From: DATDPM01 sp041498815
GTDB taxonomy: Bacteria; Pseudomonadota; Alphaproteobacteria; DATDPM01
Reading direction: 5' to 3'
NCBI GenBank assembly: GCA_041498815.1
Contig: JBGQJC010000006.1
Coordinates: 1-64,000, forward strand
Length of the DNA: 64,000 nucleotides
The notes under the pieces are model-generated. The model saw nothing but the letters and a program-made list of their open reading frames with translations. It made no database searches and was not told the origin of the DNA. The position numbers and the translations under genes are program-made. Shown here in pieces: positions 16,471-25,198 of the stretch. Every line of letters starts with the position of its first letter. Positions within the stretch are counted from its first letter, which is position 1.

Positions 16471-16873
16471 CGTCCTCGTCCTTGCTCTTTTCAGTATCCA
16501 GCTGTGCCAGATCCTGGCGTACGTGGGGGCGGCGAAGAATGGAATCTATTTTGCTCGCCTGTTCGAAAGACGTGTCCGGGGCGAATGCCAGCTGGGGCGC
16601 GTACCGGAGTTGCACGGCGGAAGCGACCTGGGCGCGGAAGAAGGGTGCCGCGCGATTGAGGGCCGCGACGATCGCGGAAGCCTCGCCCCCGCCCAACGGC
16701 GTCACGAAAACGGCGGCGTGGCGGAGATCCGGCGACAGCCTCACCTCGGTCACGGTCACGGGAACGTCCCGCAGCTCCGGGTCCTTCATCGCGCCGCGCT
16801 CGATCAAGTTTGCCAGCGCATGGCGGATTTCTTCGCCGACGCGAAGCTGGCGCTGGGAGGGGGCTCGTGTCAT
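16463..16873 (-). CDS. rbfA: RbfA: 30S ribosome-binding factor
   Basis: KH-like RNA-binding factor, 136 residues, needed for 16S rRNA 5'-end maturation and cold-shock growth. Typical segments are RVGEEIRHALANLIERG and VTVTEVRLSPDLRHAAVFV. It lies 40 bases after infB and overlaps truB, following the conserved infB-rbfA-truB order. Confidence 0.95.
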   Translation of the reverse strand: MTRAPSQRQLRVGEEIRHALANLIERGAMKDPELRDVPVTVTEVRLSPDLRHAAVFVTPLGGGEASAIVAALNRAAPFFRAQVASAVQLRYAPQLAFAPDTSFEQASKIDSILRRPHVRQDLAQLDTEKSKDEDDG

Positions 16874-16913
16874 GGGATCCTCTCGCGCGCCGCGGGCGAC
16901 GACGGTCCGCGGG

Positions 16914-19535
16914 CTAAATCGTGCGCGCTATCTCTTGCAGTTCGAAGCACTCGATCACGTCGCCCTGCTGGATGTCTTGGTAGTTTTCGATACCGATGCC
17001 GCATTCGAAACCTTCCTTGACTTCCTTAACCTCGTCCTTGAAGCGGCGCACCGTTCCGATGCTGCCTTCAAACACCACCACCGAATCGCGCAAGAGCCGC
17101 ATCTTCGCGCCCCGGCGCACCACGCCTTCGGTCACCATACAGCCGGCGATCTTGCCGACTTTGGTGATGGTGAAGACCTCGCGCACCTCGGCAGAGCCGA
17201 GCGCGGTCTCCTTGATCGTCGGCGAGAGCATGCCCGAAAGCGCCGCCTTGATCTCGTTGACGATGTCGTAAATGACCGAGTAGTAGCGGATTTCGACACC
17301 GTCGCGCCTGGCCAGCTCGCGCGCCTGAGCGTTCGCCCGAACATTGAATCCCAGGATCACGGCGTGGCTGGCGGCGGCGAGCGTCACGTCCGATTCGTTG
17401 ATGCCGCCGACCCCGGCGTGGAGCACGCGGACTTTGACTTCTTTCGTCTCCAGCTTATCGAGGCTGCCGACGATGGCTTCCAGCGACCCTTGCACGTCGG
17501 CCTTGACCACGATCGGAAGCTCTTTGGCCTCGCCCGCCTGAATCGCCGTGATCATCTCCTCGATGGTGCCCCGGGCACCGGCGATATGCTGCAGGCCGCG
17601 GGTCTGGCGCTCGCGGTAAGAAACGATTTCCCGCGCGCGCGCCTCGTCTTCGACCACCACGAAATCGTCGCCCGCGGACGGCGTACCGCTGAGCCCCAGG
17701 ACCTCGACCGGCACGGAAGAGCCGGCGGATTCGATGGACTCGCCGCGGTCATCGATGAGCGCCCGCACCCGGCCCCATTCCGAGCCGGTGATGAAAATGT
17801 CGCCCAATTTGAGGGTGCCGCGCTGAACCAGGACGGTTGCGACCGGGCCGCGCCCGCGCTCCAGCTTGGCTTCGATCACCACGCCTTCGGCCGCACGGTC
17901 GGGATTGGACGAGAGCTCGAGGACTTCGGACTGGAGCAGGATCGCTTCTTCGAGCTTGTCCAGATTGGTCTTTTCCTTCGCCGAGACTTCGACGCTCAAC
18001 ACGTCGCCGCCCATGGTTTCCAATACGATGCCGTGCTGCAGAAGTTCGGTGCGTACGCGCTGGGGATTGGCGTCGTGTTTGTCGATCTTGTTGATGGCGA
18101 CGATGATGGGGACCTTGGCCGCCTGGGCGTGGTGAATCGCCTCGACCGTCTGCTCCTTCACGCCGTCGTCGGCGGCCACCACCAACACCACGATGTCCGT
18201 GACGTTGGCGCCCCGCGCCCGCATCGCCGAGAACGCCTCGTGGCCCGGGGTATCGAGGAAGGTGATGTGCGCCCCCGATTTGAGCGTGACCTGGTAGGCG
18301 CCGATGTGCTGGGTGATGCCGCCGGCCTCGCCGCTTACGACATCGCTTTCACGCAACGCATCCAGGAGCGAGGTCTTGCCGTGATCGACGTGGCCCATGA
18401 CCGTGACCACGGGGGCTCGCGGCTGCAAGAGAGCCGGATCGTCATCCGCCGTCTTGAGGCCGATTTCAACGTCCGCTTCGCTCACGCGCTTCGCGCGGTG
18501 ACCGAATTCGTTCACCACCAACTCGGCGGTGTCGGCGTCGATCACCTGGGTGATCGTCACCATGACGTCGAGCTTCATCAGCGCCTTGACCACGTCGGCG
18601 CCGCGCACGGCCATGCGATTGGCGAGCTCCTGAACCGTGATCGATTCCGGTATCACCACGTCGCGGGTGATCTTTTTGGCGGGCTCCGCGACGTGAGTCT
18701 CGCGCGCCTTCTGCTTCTCTTTCTCGCGCGCGCGGCGCAGCGCGGCCATGCTGCGCATCCGCTCCTGGGCGCCGCCTTCGAGCGCCTGGGCGATGGTGAG
18801 CTTGCCTTCGCGCCGGCGCGGCTCGGCGCGCTTGGGAGCGGGATGGCGCAGCGCCGCGGCGCGGCCGCGGCGGATTTTCGCCGCTTCATCGCCTTCGTCC
18901 TCTATCTCCGGCTCGGGCGTGAGCTTTGCTTCCACGGCTTCGGCACGGGCGGACGGTCTCTTCGGCTCCTCTTTTTCCTTGGCAAGGCGGCGCGCTTCTT
19001 CCTCCGCGGCGAGCTTGGCCGACGCCTCGGCCTCGACCTCGCGGCGCAGTTCGTCGGCCGCAAGCGCACGCGACTCTTCTTCTTCGGCGCGGCGTTGCTC
19101 ATCCTCGACTTCATTGACGCGGTGCTTGAGGTCGGTTTCGGCGCGCTTGCGCGTTTCGGCCGCTTCGGCCCGCGCGCCGTGAACCGCCCGGGTGCGGGCT
19201 TCCTTTTCTTCGTTCGTCAGGGCGCGCAAAGTGGCCGGGCGCCGGGACAGCGTTGCGGTTTCGGTTTTTTCGGCCTGCGGAACGACCTCGGCCACGGCCG
19301 GGGGCGGCGGTTCGAACAGAACCTGGGCGGGCCCGCGCGGAACCTCCCGCATCGTCCCGCCTTCGCCGGCGGCGTAGGTGCGCTTGCGCTTGACCTCGAC
19401 CGTCACGGTGCGCGAGCGGCCGTGGGAAAAGCTTTGGCGGATCTGGCCGGTCTCGACGGTCTTTCTCAATTCGAGCCGGCCGGGCCGGTCGAGACTGCGC
19501 GGTGACTTGCGTTCCTGTTCCTTACTGCTGGTCAT
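16914..19535 (-). CDS. infB: InfB: translation initiation factor IF-2
   Basis: GTPase that brings fMet-tRNA to the 30S subunit; 873 residues from the ATG at 19535. The N-terminus is long, charged and Ala/Glu-rich, followed by the G domain with GHVDHGKT, DTPGHEAF and NKID, and the C-terminal fMet-tRNA-binding domains. The start is preceded by GAAGG and gives MTSSKEQ, which fits family N-termini; a GTG at 19580 would add 15 residues lying inside the YlxR gene. The coding region overlaps ylxR by 14 bases. Confidence 0.96.
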   Translation of the reverse strand: MTSSKEQERKSPRSLDRPGRLELRKTVETGQIRQSFSHGRSRTVTVEVKRKRTYAAGEGGTMREVPRGPAQVLFEPPPPAVAEVVPQAEKTETATLSRRPATLRALTNEEKEARTRAVHGARAEAAETRKRAETDLKHRVNEVEDEQRRAEEEESRALAADELRREVEAEASAKLAAEEEARRLAKEKEEPKRPSARAEAVEAKLTPEPEIEDEGDEAAKIRRGRAAALRHPAPKRAEPRRREGKLTIAQALEGGAQERMRSMAALRRAREKEKQKARETHVAEPAKKITRDVVIPESITVQELANRMAVRGADVVKALMKLDVMVTITQVIDADTAELVVNEFGHRAKRVSEADVEIGLKTADDDPALLQPRAPVVTVMGHVDHGKTSLLDALRESDVVSGEAGGITQHIGAYQVTLKSGAHITFLDTPGHEAFSAMRARGANVTDIVVLVVAADDGVKEQTVEAIHHAQAAKVPIIVAINKIDKHDANPQRVRTELLQHGIVLETMGGDVLSVEVSAKEKTNLDKLEEAILLQSEVLELSSNPDRAAEGVVIEAKLERGRGPVATVLVQRGTLKLGDIFITGSEWGRVRALIDDRGESIESAGSSVPVEVLGLSGTPSAGDDFVVVEDEARAREIVSYRERQTRGLQHIAGARGTIEEMITAIQAGEAKELPIVVKADVQGSLEAIVGSLDKLETKEVKVRVLHAGVGGINESDVTLAAASHAVILGFNVRANAQARELARRDGVEIRYYSVIYDIVNEIKAALSGMLSPTIKETALGSAEVREVFTITKVGKIAGCMVTEGVVRRGAKMRLLRDSVVVFEGSIGTVRRFKDEVKEVKEGFECGIGIENYQDIQQGDVIECFELQEIARTI

Positions 19536-20187
19536 GTACCTTCGACTTTCGTCTACGGTTTCCGATTCTTTCCGAGCCACAGGGTTGGGTGCGGAAACCA
19601 GAAAGGCGCGCCGTTTCCCGATGCAGCATCAGGGCGAGTTTTCCGCCCCTCACGGCCACATGGACCGTATGCTCGCGCCCCAATCCCGCCGCCATTTCAT
19701 CGGCGCGCAGCACCGTGGTAACCGGCGTATCGCCGGCAAGCGCGCGAAGCTTGCGGCGGCCGTCTTCGGCCCCGTCGCTGGCCGCGAACAGCAGGCCGCA
19801 TTTTCCCGCCCGCAGCCAGGCCCGCACCTTTTCGAAGCCGTAGGTAGCCGCACCGGCCCGCCGGGCAAGCCCCAAAAGATCGCAGCAGCGCCGCGCCAGC
19901 AGCGCCTCCACCTGATCGGCGAGATCGGCCGGCACTTCCACGGAAGCGCGCGCGGCCTTGGCGAACAGCCCTTTGCCGCAAGCCGCGGCCACTATATCCC
20001 GCCTTGCCGTCAACCACAAACCCCGCCCCGGAAGCCGTTCCCTAATATCGGGAACGACGGCACCCTGAGGCGACACGACGAAGCGCAACAACTCGGCCTT
20101 CGGGCGCGAAGTCCCGGTCACGATGCAGCGTCGCATCGTTGCCTCGTCTTTGCCGCCCGTGGGTTCGACGTGTTCCGCCAAGTGCAT
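19522..20187 (-). CDS. ylxR: YlxR/L7Ae-type RNA-binding protein (DUF448)
   Basis: A 221-residue protein with an N-terminal YlxR (DUF448) fold, MRRCIVTGTSRP through GRGLWLTA, fused to a C-terminal L7Ae-like domain (LLGLARRAGAATYGFEKV). This fused form is usual between nusA and infB in alphaproteobacteria. It is thought to bind RNA or modulate transcription-translation; the function is poorly defined. A shorter start at 20136 is possible. The C-terminus is basic (GNRRRKSK). Confidence 0.85.
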   Translation of the reverse strand: MHLAEHVEPTGGKDEATMRRCIVTGTSRPKAELLRFVVSPQGAVVPDIRERLPGRGLWLTARRDIVAAACGKGLFAKAARASVEVPADLADQVEALLARRCCDLLGLARRAGAATYGFEKVRAWLRAGKCGLLFAASDGAEDGRRKLRALAGDTPVTTVLRADEMAAGLGREHTVHVAVRGGKLALMLHRETARLSGFRTQPCGSERIGNRRRKSKVHDQQ

Positions 20188-20205
20188 CGCGTATCGGCTC
20201 CGGTT

Positions 20206-21777
20206 CTATGCTTCCGGCTGATTTTCGCCGCTGGCATCCGAGGGGGGAGCCGCGGGCTCCGCGGGTTTCGCGGGCTCGTCCGGGAACCAATGGGCCCGGG
20301 CCGCCATGATGATGGCATCGGCTTCTTCGGACGCCAGCTTGATGTCGCCCAATGTCTCGCGCAGTTCGTCGCTCGCGAGATCGGCCAAGGCATCGAGGGT
20401 CTTGATCCGGTTCTCGCCGAGCTTCACCGCCATCGCCGGCGTTACGCCCGGCACGGCGGCCATGTCTTCGGCGACCCCGAGATCCTTCCAGCGCTTGGTG
20501 AGGCGCTCTTGCTCTGCGGCCAAATGCGCACGGGCCCGCTCGCGAAGCTCCTCGGCCACGTCCTGATCGAAACCCTCGATCTCGGTCAAATCCTCGACCG
20601 GCACGAAAGCGACTTCTTCGAGCGACGTAAAACCTTCGGAGACCAGCAGATGCGCGATCACGTCATCGACATCGAGCGCGTCGATGAACATCTGGGAGCG
20701 CGAGCGGAATTCCTCCGAGCGGCGCTCGGACTCTTCGGCTTCCGTCAAAATGTCGATGTCCCAGCCGATGAGTTGGGAAGCGAGGCGCACGTTCTGGCCG
20801 CGCCGCCCGATCGCCAAGCTCAGCTGCTCGTCGGGGACGATGACCTCGATGCGGTGGACGTCTTCGTCGACCACCACTTTCGTCACTTCCGCGGGGGCCA
20901 GCGCATTGACGCAGAAGGTCGCGATATCCGGCGACCACGGGATGATGTCGATCTTTTCGCCTTGTAGCTCGCTCACCACCGCCTGGACGCGGCTGCCTCT
21001 CATGCCGACGCAGGCACCCACCGGATCGATGCTCGAATCCTTGGAAAAGACCGCGATCTTGGCCCTAGAGCCGGGATCGCGGGCCACCGACTTGATCTCG
21101 ATGATGTTGTCGTAAACCTCGGGCACTTCCTGGGCGAACAGCTTGGCCATCAATTTCGGGTGCGCCCGGGAGAGGAAGATCTGCGGCCCGCGCGTTTCCT
21201 CGCGCACGTCGTAGATATACGCGCGCACGCGATCGCCGCGGTGGAAAGTCTCGCGCGCCAAGAGCTCGTCGCGGCGGATGATCGCTTCCGCGCGCCCCAA
21301 ATCGACGATGACGTTGCCGAATTCGACGCGTTTCACGATGCCGTTCACGATCTCGCCCACGCGGTCCTTGTATTCCTTGAATTGGCGCTGGCGCTCGGCC
21401 TCGCGCACGCGCTGCACGATGACTTGCTTGGCGGTCTGGGCGGCGATGCGGCCGAAGTCGATGGGCGGCAGCGGCTCGGTGATGAAGTCGCCGATCTGGG
21501 CGTCGGGGTTGCGCTCGTGCGCCTCGACAAGCGGAATCTGGGTCGCTTCGTTTTCGACCGGATCGGCCACCTGCAGATAGCGGCGCAGCTCGATCTCGCC
21601 CGTTTCGCGGTCGATGGTGGCGCGGATGTCGTATTCGTGGCCGTATTTCGAGCGGCCCGCTTTTTGGATCGCCTGTTCCATCGCCTCGATCACTTCTTCG
21701 CGGTCGATGCCCTTTTCGCGCGCGACTGCGTCCGCGACCTGGATCAGCTCGAGCCGCGCATGTCCCATGGTTTCCAT
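20206..21777 (-). CDS. nusA: NusA: transcription termination/antitermination factor
   Basis: RNA polymerase-binding factor of 523 residues. The N-terminal polymerase-binding domain starts with LELIQVADAVAREKGID; S1 and two KH domains follow (VGACVGMRGSRVQAVV, LAIGRRGQNVRLASQL), then two helix-hairpin-helix acidic repeats at the C-terminus and an Ala/Pro-rich tail. The ATG at 21777 is preceded by GGCGGGAC. It follows rimP by 13 bases. In E. coli NusA feeds back on this operon, relevant to the terminator ahead of rimP. Confidence 0.96.
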   Translation of the reverse strand: METMGHARLELIQVADAVAREKGIDREEVIEAMEQAIQKAGRSKYGHEYDIRATIDRETGEIELRRYLQVADPVENEATQIPLVEAHERNPDAQIGDFITEPLPPIDFGRIAAQTAKQVIVQRVREAERQRQFKEYKDRVGEIVNGIVKRVEFGNVIVDLGRAEAIIRRDELLARETFHRGDRVRAYIYDVREETRGPQIFLSRAHPKLMAKLFAQEVPEVYDNIIEIKSVARDPGSRAKIAVFSKDSSIDPVGACVGMRGSRVQAVVSELQGEKIDIIPWSPDIATFCVNALAPAEVTKVVVDEDVHRIEVIVPDEQLSLAIGRRGQNVRLASQLIGWDIDILTEAEESERRSEEFRSRSQMFIDALDVDDVIAHLLVSEGFTSLEEVAFVPVEDLTEIEGFDQDVAEELRERARAHLAAEQERLTKRWKDLGVAEDMAAVPGVTPAMAVKLGENRIKTLDALADLASDELRETLGDIKLASEEADAIIMAARAHWFPDEPAKPAEPAAPPSDASGENQPEA

Positions 21778-21790
21778 TTTCGTCCCGCCT

Positions 21791-22294
21791 TTACGCCTTG
21801 CGTTGATCCGCGCGCAGCAGCTCGTCGGTCACGACCAGCTTGGCGCGGTGAATGTCGTCGATCGGTAATTCGGCCGTTCCCTTGTCGGTCGCGATCCGGA
21901 CGACGCCCTCGGCTACTCCCGAAATGCGACCCCGGAATTTCCGCTGCCCGTCGATAGGCCGCTTGGTTTCAATCTTTGCCTCAAGGCCCGCGAAGCGCTC
22001 GAAATCGCGCTCTTTCACGAGCGGCCGGTCGATGCCGGGCGAGGAGACTTCGAGCGTGTAGGCGCAGGCGATCGGATCCTCGACATCCAATAGCGCCGCA
22101 ACCGCGCGGCTTATCATCGCGCAGTCGTCCACCTTCATCGCCGCGCCGTCGCTCCTCTCGGCCATGACCTGAAGCGTAGCCCGGCTGCCGCCCGATAACA
22201 GCACCCGCACCACCTCGTAGCCCATTGCCGCGATCGCCGGCGCGATCATCCGTTCGACCCTTTCCGGAAGACAGGAATTGCTTGGCTGGCCCAT
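21791..22294 (-). CDS. rimP: RimP: 30S ribosome maturation factor
   Basis: A 167-residue 30S assembly factor. Family features are IAAMGYEVVRVLLSGG, the CAMISRAVAALLDVEDPI region, and LEVSSPGIDRPL. The start is set at 22294 (MGQPSNS) because the frame further upstream runs into an intrinsic terminator hairpin at 22317-22339, which would otherwise be inside the gene. It opens the rimP-nusA-ylxR-infB operon. Confidence 0.9.
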   Translation of the reverse strand: MGQPSNSCLPERVERMIAPAIAAMGYEVVRVLLSGGSRATLQVMAERSDGAAMKVDDCAMISRAVAALLDVEDPIACAYTLEVSSPGIDRPLVKERDFERFAGLEAKIETKRPIDGQRKFRGRISGVAEGVVRIATDKGTAELPIDDIHRAKLVVTDELLRADQRKA

Positions 22295-22316
22295 GGCGAG
22301 GCCTCGCGCAGATAAC

Positions 22317-22339
22317 AAAAAAGTGGGCCAAAGGCCCAC
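22317..22339 (-). terminator. Intrinsic terminator between trmB and rimP
   Basis: On the minus strand GTGGGCC and GGCCCAC form a perfect 7-bp stem with a TTT loop, followed directly by six T. It lies 23 bases before the rimP start. It may end the metK-trmB transcript, or, if a promoter lies in the 90 bases upstream, act as a leader attenuator of the rimP-nusA-infB operon. Confidence 0.8.
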
Positions 22340-22376
22340 CCTCCAAGAACCATCAGGTCTTATGAGAATGACGCTC

Positions 22377-22392
22377 CAAATGTAAGCATTTG
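22377..22392. repeat. Perfect palindromic site upstream of rimP
   Basis: CAAATG and CATTTG arms flank TAAG in the intergenic region between trmB and the terminator. The size and AT-content are operator-like; no matching regulator is known to me. It lies where a rimP operon promoter would be expected. Confidence 0.35.
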
Positions 22393-22432
22393 TACGCGAT
22401 TCGCAAGAGTTTTCGCGGCTAGTCCCAAACTT

Positions 22433-23143
22433 TCAACCGCCCCGGGGGAGCCGCGAAAAGCGCAGGAAATAGCAGGCTTTACCGGCTTCAATCGCCTTGG
22501 CCTCATAGCGCGTTTGCGGCCAATCGGCCGGGCGCTCGCGCCAATCGCGAGCCCCCCGGGCCGGCCACGAAAAAGCGCCGTTTTTGATGACATGGGCTAA
22601 CGTCCAGCGCACGTAGAGCGCATCGTCGCTGGCAAACCGGAGCTCGGCGTTATCCTCCAGGCACGCGGCCAGGCGGTCGAGGATCGCGGGTGAGACGATG
22701 CGGCGCTTGTGGTGGCGCTTTTTCGGCCAGGGGTCGGGAAAGAGGATAAAGACGCGGGAAATCGAGGATTCGGGGAGCGCCGCCAGCAAAAGCCGGGCGT
22801 CGTCGTCGAACACCCGGATGTTGGAAAGCTTCTGGTCCCGGATTTGCGCGAACAGGCCGGCCAAGCCATTCACGAAGGGTTCGCAGCCGATGAAGCCGAC
22901 CTCGGGCCGCGTTGCCGCCTGAAACGCCAAATGCTCGCCCCCGCCGAAACCGATCTCGAGCCAGAATTTGGCAAGCCGCTGATCGAAGAGCGGCGGCACG
23001 TCGAGGCGGGCGGGCGGCGCGGGCAAGGCGACGCGAAGCCGGGGCAGCATCCGGTCGTAGAGCGCCTGCTGGCCGGGGCGAAGCTTTCGCCCGCGCTTGC
23101 GGCCGTATAGGAGGCGCGCGGGCCGTGGGGCCGCCATCGCCAT
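22433..23143 (-). CDS. trmB: TrmB: tRNA (guanine-N7)-methyltransferase
   Basis: SAM-dependent enzyme making m7G46 in tRNA, 236 residues. Motifs include LEIGFGGGEH for SAM binding, FIGCEPFVNGLA, and the catalytic region FPDPWPKKRHHKRRI. The ATG at 23143 gives a basic N-terminus; an ATG two codons later is equally possible. It begins 10 bases after metK and is probably co-transcribed with it. Confidence 0.95.
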   Translation of the reverse strand: MAMAAPRPARLLYGRKRGRKLRPGQQALYDRMLPRLRVALPAPPARLDVPPLFDQRLAKFWLEIGFGGGEHLAFQAATRPEVGFIGCEPFVNGLAGLFAQIRDQKLSNIRVFDDDARLLLAALPESSISRVFILFPDPWPKKRHHKRRIVSPAILDRLAACLEDNAELRFASDDALYVRWTLAHVIKNGAFSWPARGARDWRERPADWPQTRYEAKAIEAGKACYFLRFSRLPRGG

Positions 23144-23153
23144 GGAGGGCCGA

Positions 23154-24338
23154 TCAGGACCCGCCGAACGCGGCCGCGAGATTGGGCGCCAAATCGAGCC
23201 GCTCCCAGGAGAACCCGCCGTCCGGCTCGGGGGCGCGGCCGAAATGCCCGTAAGCCGCGGTGCGGGCATAGATCGGCCGGCTGAGCGCCAGATGCTCGCG
23301 GATGCCTCGGGGCGAGAGGTTCATCATTTCGCGCAGGATCTTGGCGAGCTTTTCGTCGTCCACCCGGCCGGTGCCATAGGTGTCGATGTAGACCGAGATC
23401 GGATACGACACGCCGATCGCGTACGACAATTGGATCAAGCAGCGATCCGCCAATCCCGCCGCCAACACGTTTTTCGCGAGATAGCGCGCGGCGTAGGCCG
23501 CGGAGCGGTCCACCTTGGTCGGGTCCTTGCCCGAGAAGGCGCCGCCGCCGTGGGGCGCGGCACCGCCGTAGGTATCGACGATGATCTTGCGCCCCGTGAG
23601 CCCGCAGTCGCCGTCGGGCCCACCGATGACAAACCGCCCGGTCGGATTCACATAGAAATGTTCCTCGTCGCACATCCAGCCGTCCGGCAGCACGTTTACA
23701 ACGTGGGGGCGCACGATCTCGCGCACTTGGTCTTGATCCACGTCCTCGCCGTGCTGGGTCGAAACCACGATGGCGGTCGCGCACTCCGGCTTGCCGTTGA
23801 TGTAGCGCAGGGTCACTTGGCTTTTCGCATCGGGACCGAGTTGCGGGGCCGCGCCCGAATGGCGGGCTTCGGCCAGCGATCGCAAAATGCTGTGCGCGAA
23901 ATAGATCGGCGCCGGCATGAAGACGTCGGTTTCGCGGCAGGCGTAGCCGAACATGATGCCTTGATCTCCGGCTCCTTCGTCCTTGTTGCCGCTGGCGTCA
24001 ACCCCGCGCGCGATGTCGCCCGACTGCTCGTGCACCAGATTTTTGACTTTGACCGTCTTCCAGTGAAAGTGCTGCTGTTCGTAGCCGATTTCGCGCACCG
24101 CGGACCGTGCGACCTGCTCCATCTCGCCGCGCACCGATTCGGGCCCGCGTACTTCCCCCGCAAGAACGATCAGATCGGTGGTGGCAAGCGTCTCAACGGC
24201 GACGCGGGAATGCGGGTCAACCGCCAAATAGGCGTCCACGATCGCATCCGAGATGCGGTCGCAGACCTTGTCCGGATGGCCTTCGGCAACGGACTCGCTC
24301 GTAAACTCGTAATCGCGCATGGGAATGTTCGAGGTCAT
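23154..24338 (-). CDS. metK: MetK: S-adenosylmethionine synthetase
   Basis: Makes SAM from methionine and ATP; 394 residues. Motifs include FTSESVAEGHPDKVCDRISDA, GDQGIMFGYA, GGGAFSGKDPTKVDRSAAY and the terminal domain ending in WERLD. The start at 24338 (MTSNIP) is preferred; MRDYEF at 24320 is also possible and neither has a strong ribosome site. An XRE regulator lies 81 bases upstream in the same direction. That gap was inspected for a SAM riboswitch and none was recognised. Confidence 0.96.
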   Translation of the reverse strand: MTSNIPMRDYEFTSESVAEGHPDKVCDRISDAIVDAYLAVDPHSRVAVETLATTDLIVLAGEVRGPESVRGEMEQVARSAVREIGYEQQHFHWKTVKVKNLVHEQSGDIARGVDASGNKDEGAGDQGIMFGYACRETDVFMPAPIYFAHSILRSLAEARHSGAAPQLGPDAKSQVTLRYINGKPECATAIVVSTQHGEDVDQDQVREIVRPHVVNVLPDGWMCDEEHFYVNPTGRFVIGGPDGDCGLTGRKIIVDTYGGAAPHGGGAFSGKDPTKVDRSAAYAARYLAKNVLAAGLADRCLIQLSYAIGVSYPISVYIDTYGTGRVDDEKLAKILREMMNLSPRGIREHLALSRPIYARTAAYGHFGRAPEPDGGFSWERLDLAPNLAAAFGGS

Positions 24339-24419
24339 GAGAATGTTGGGACAGCCCCGCAAACGCGCCCCTTGGCGCACCCGAGGGTTGTGCCCATGTT
24401 GCAGCAGCCGATTAAGGCG

Positions 24420-24965
24420 TCAAGAACTTTTGCGGCGGGGACTCTTGGTAAACGGCCTGCAGCGCCTCGACGGTGTACCGCCGCGCGCGGGCCCGTCGTC
24501 TTCGCTGGCCACGGTCGCCGCCATGGTCTTAACCAATTCGGCTACCTTCTTCCGAACATGGGGATCGCCGATGCGGTAATAGGCGCGCACCAGCTCCAGC
24601 GTTTCACGGCGCGCGAGCGCGTCGGGTTCGAAGGAGGCTTGCGGCGACTCCGACATCCCGGCGGCGTGGATGGCGTGGCGCGAAGCGAGATCGGGCGCCA
24701 TGTCGTCGAAGAAAAACGATACCGGGACGTCGAGCACCCGGCTCAACTCGAACAGCCGGCTGGCGCCGATCCGGTTCGCGCCGCGTTCGTATTTTTGTAC
24801 CTGCTGGAACGTGAGACCGATGGCGCCGGCGAGTTTTTCCTGACTTAAACCCAAAAGCGTGCGGCGCAAGCGCACGCGACCGCCGACATGGATGTCAACG
24901 GGATTTGGTTTCCCGAAGCGGGACCGGCCGGAGTGGCCCTTGCGAGGACTTAGGCTGTCGCTCAT
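24420..24965 (-). CDS. XRE-family helix-turn-helix regulator
   Basis: A 181-residue regulator. A Cro/CI-type HTH spans roughly residues 25-80 (VRLRRTLLGLSQEKLAGAIGLTFQQVQKYERGANRIGAS reads across it). The C-terminal half is helical (ALARRETLELVRAYYRIGDPHVRKKV) and ends in a basic tail; no peptidase or ligand domain is evident. Similar genes precede metK in many alphaproteobacteria. A strong promoter with an overlapping perfect inverted repeat lies just upstream, suggesting autorepression. Confidence 0.85.
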   Translation of the reverse strand: MSDSLSPRKGHSGRSRFGKPNPVDIHVGGRVRLRRTLLGLSQEKLAGAIGLTFQQVQKYERGANRIGASRLFELSRVLDVPVSFFFDDMAPDLASRHAIHAAGMSESPQASFEPDALARRETLELVRAYYRIGDPHVRKKVAELVKTMAATVASEDDGPARGGTPSRRCRPFTKSPRRKSS

Positions 24966-25050
24966 TCTGCTGCATCACCAAATCGCCGGGAATTGATTCA
25001 ACAATCTCATTCCGGTGCCGTCCCGAACCAGCCGCCGTCATCTCCGAAAG

Positions 25051-25070
25051 GAACATACGTTCGTATGTTC
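25051..25070 (-). promoter_or_regulatory. Palindromic operator upstream of the XRE gene
   Basis: GAACATACG and CGTATGTTC are perfect 9-bp arms around a TT centre. It begins at the -10 box and covers the predicted transcription start, the usual place for a repressor. The GAAC...GTTC ends also resemble SOS boxes, but spacing does not match the alphaproteobacterial GTTC-N7-GTTC form. Confidence 0.7.
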
Positions 25071-25098
25071 TATACGGCACGGGCCCCCCGAGCGTCAA
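25069..25098 (-). promoter_or_regulatory. Sigma-70 promoter of the XRE gene
   Basis: On the minus strand TTGACG (25098-25093) and TATAGA (25074-25069) are separated by 18 bases. The palindromic operator overlaps the last two bases of the -10. The message would have a leader of about 100 bases. The rest of the 233-base gap after lnt holds nothing recognisable. Confidence 0.65.
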
Positions 25099-25198
25099 CG
25101 CCGGAAAGCCAGGGATTGCGCGGATTTCCAACCTATCGGTTGCAGAGGAAGTAGAAACGCAATCAGGCGCGGTAGAGCGCCGGAATCACCTGCTGGCG

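Noticed and set aside
16482..19505. A 1007-codon open frame on the plus strand opposite infB
   Set aside because: It is the mirror frame of a GC-rich, codon-biased gene; it has low-complexity, His/Asp/Arg-rich translation and no domain, while infB on the other strand is certain.
24339..24419. metK leader examined for a SAM-responsive riboswitch
   Set aside because: Only 81 bases with a weak GC stem; none of the SAM-II or SAM/SAH conserved blocks could be matched.
25051..25070. SOS (LexA) box interpretation of the XRE operator
   Set aside because: GAAC/GTTC ends are suggestive, but alphaproteobacterial LexA sites are GTTC-N7-GTTC; the 9-bp perfect inverted repeat fits an HTH dimer better.
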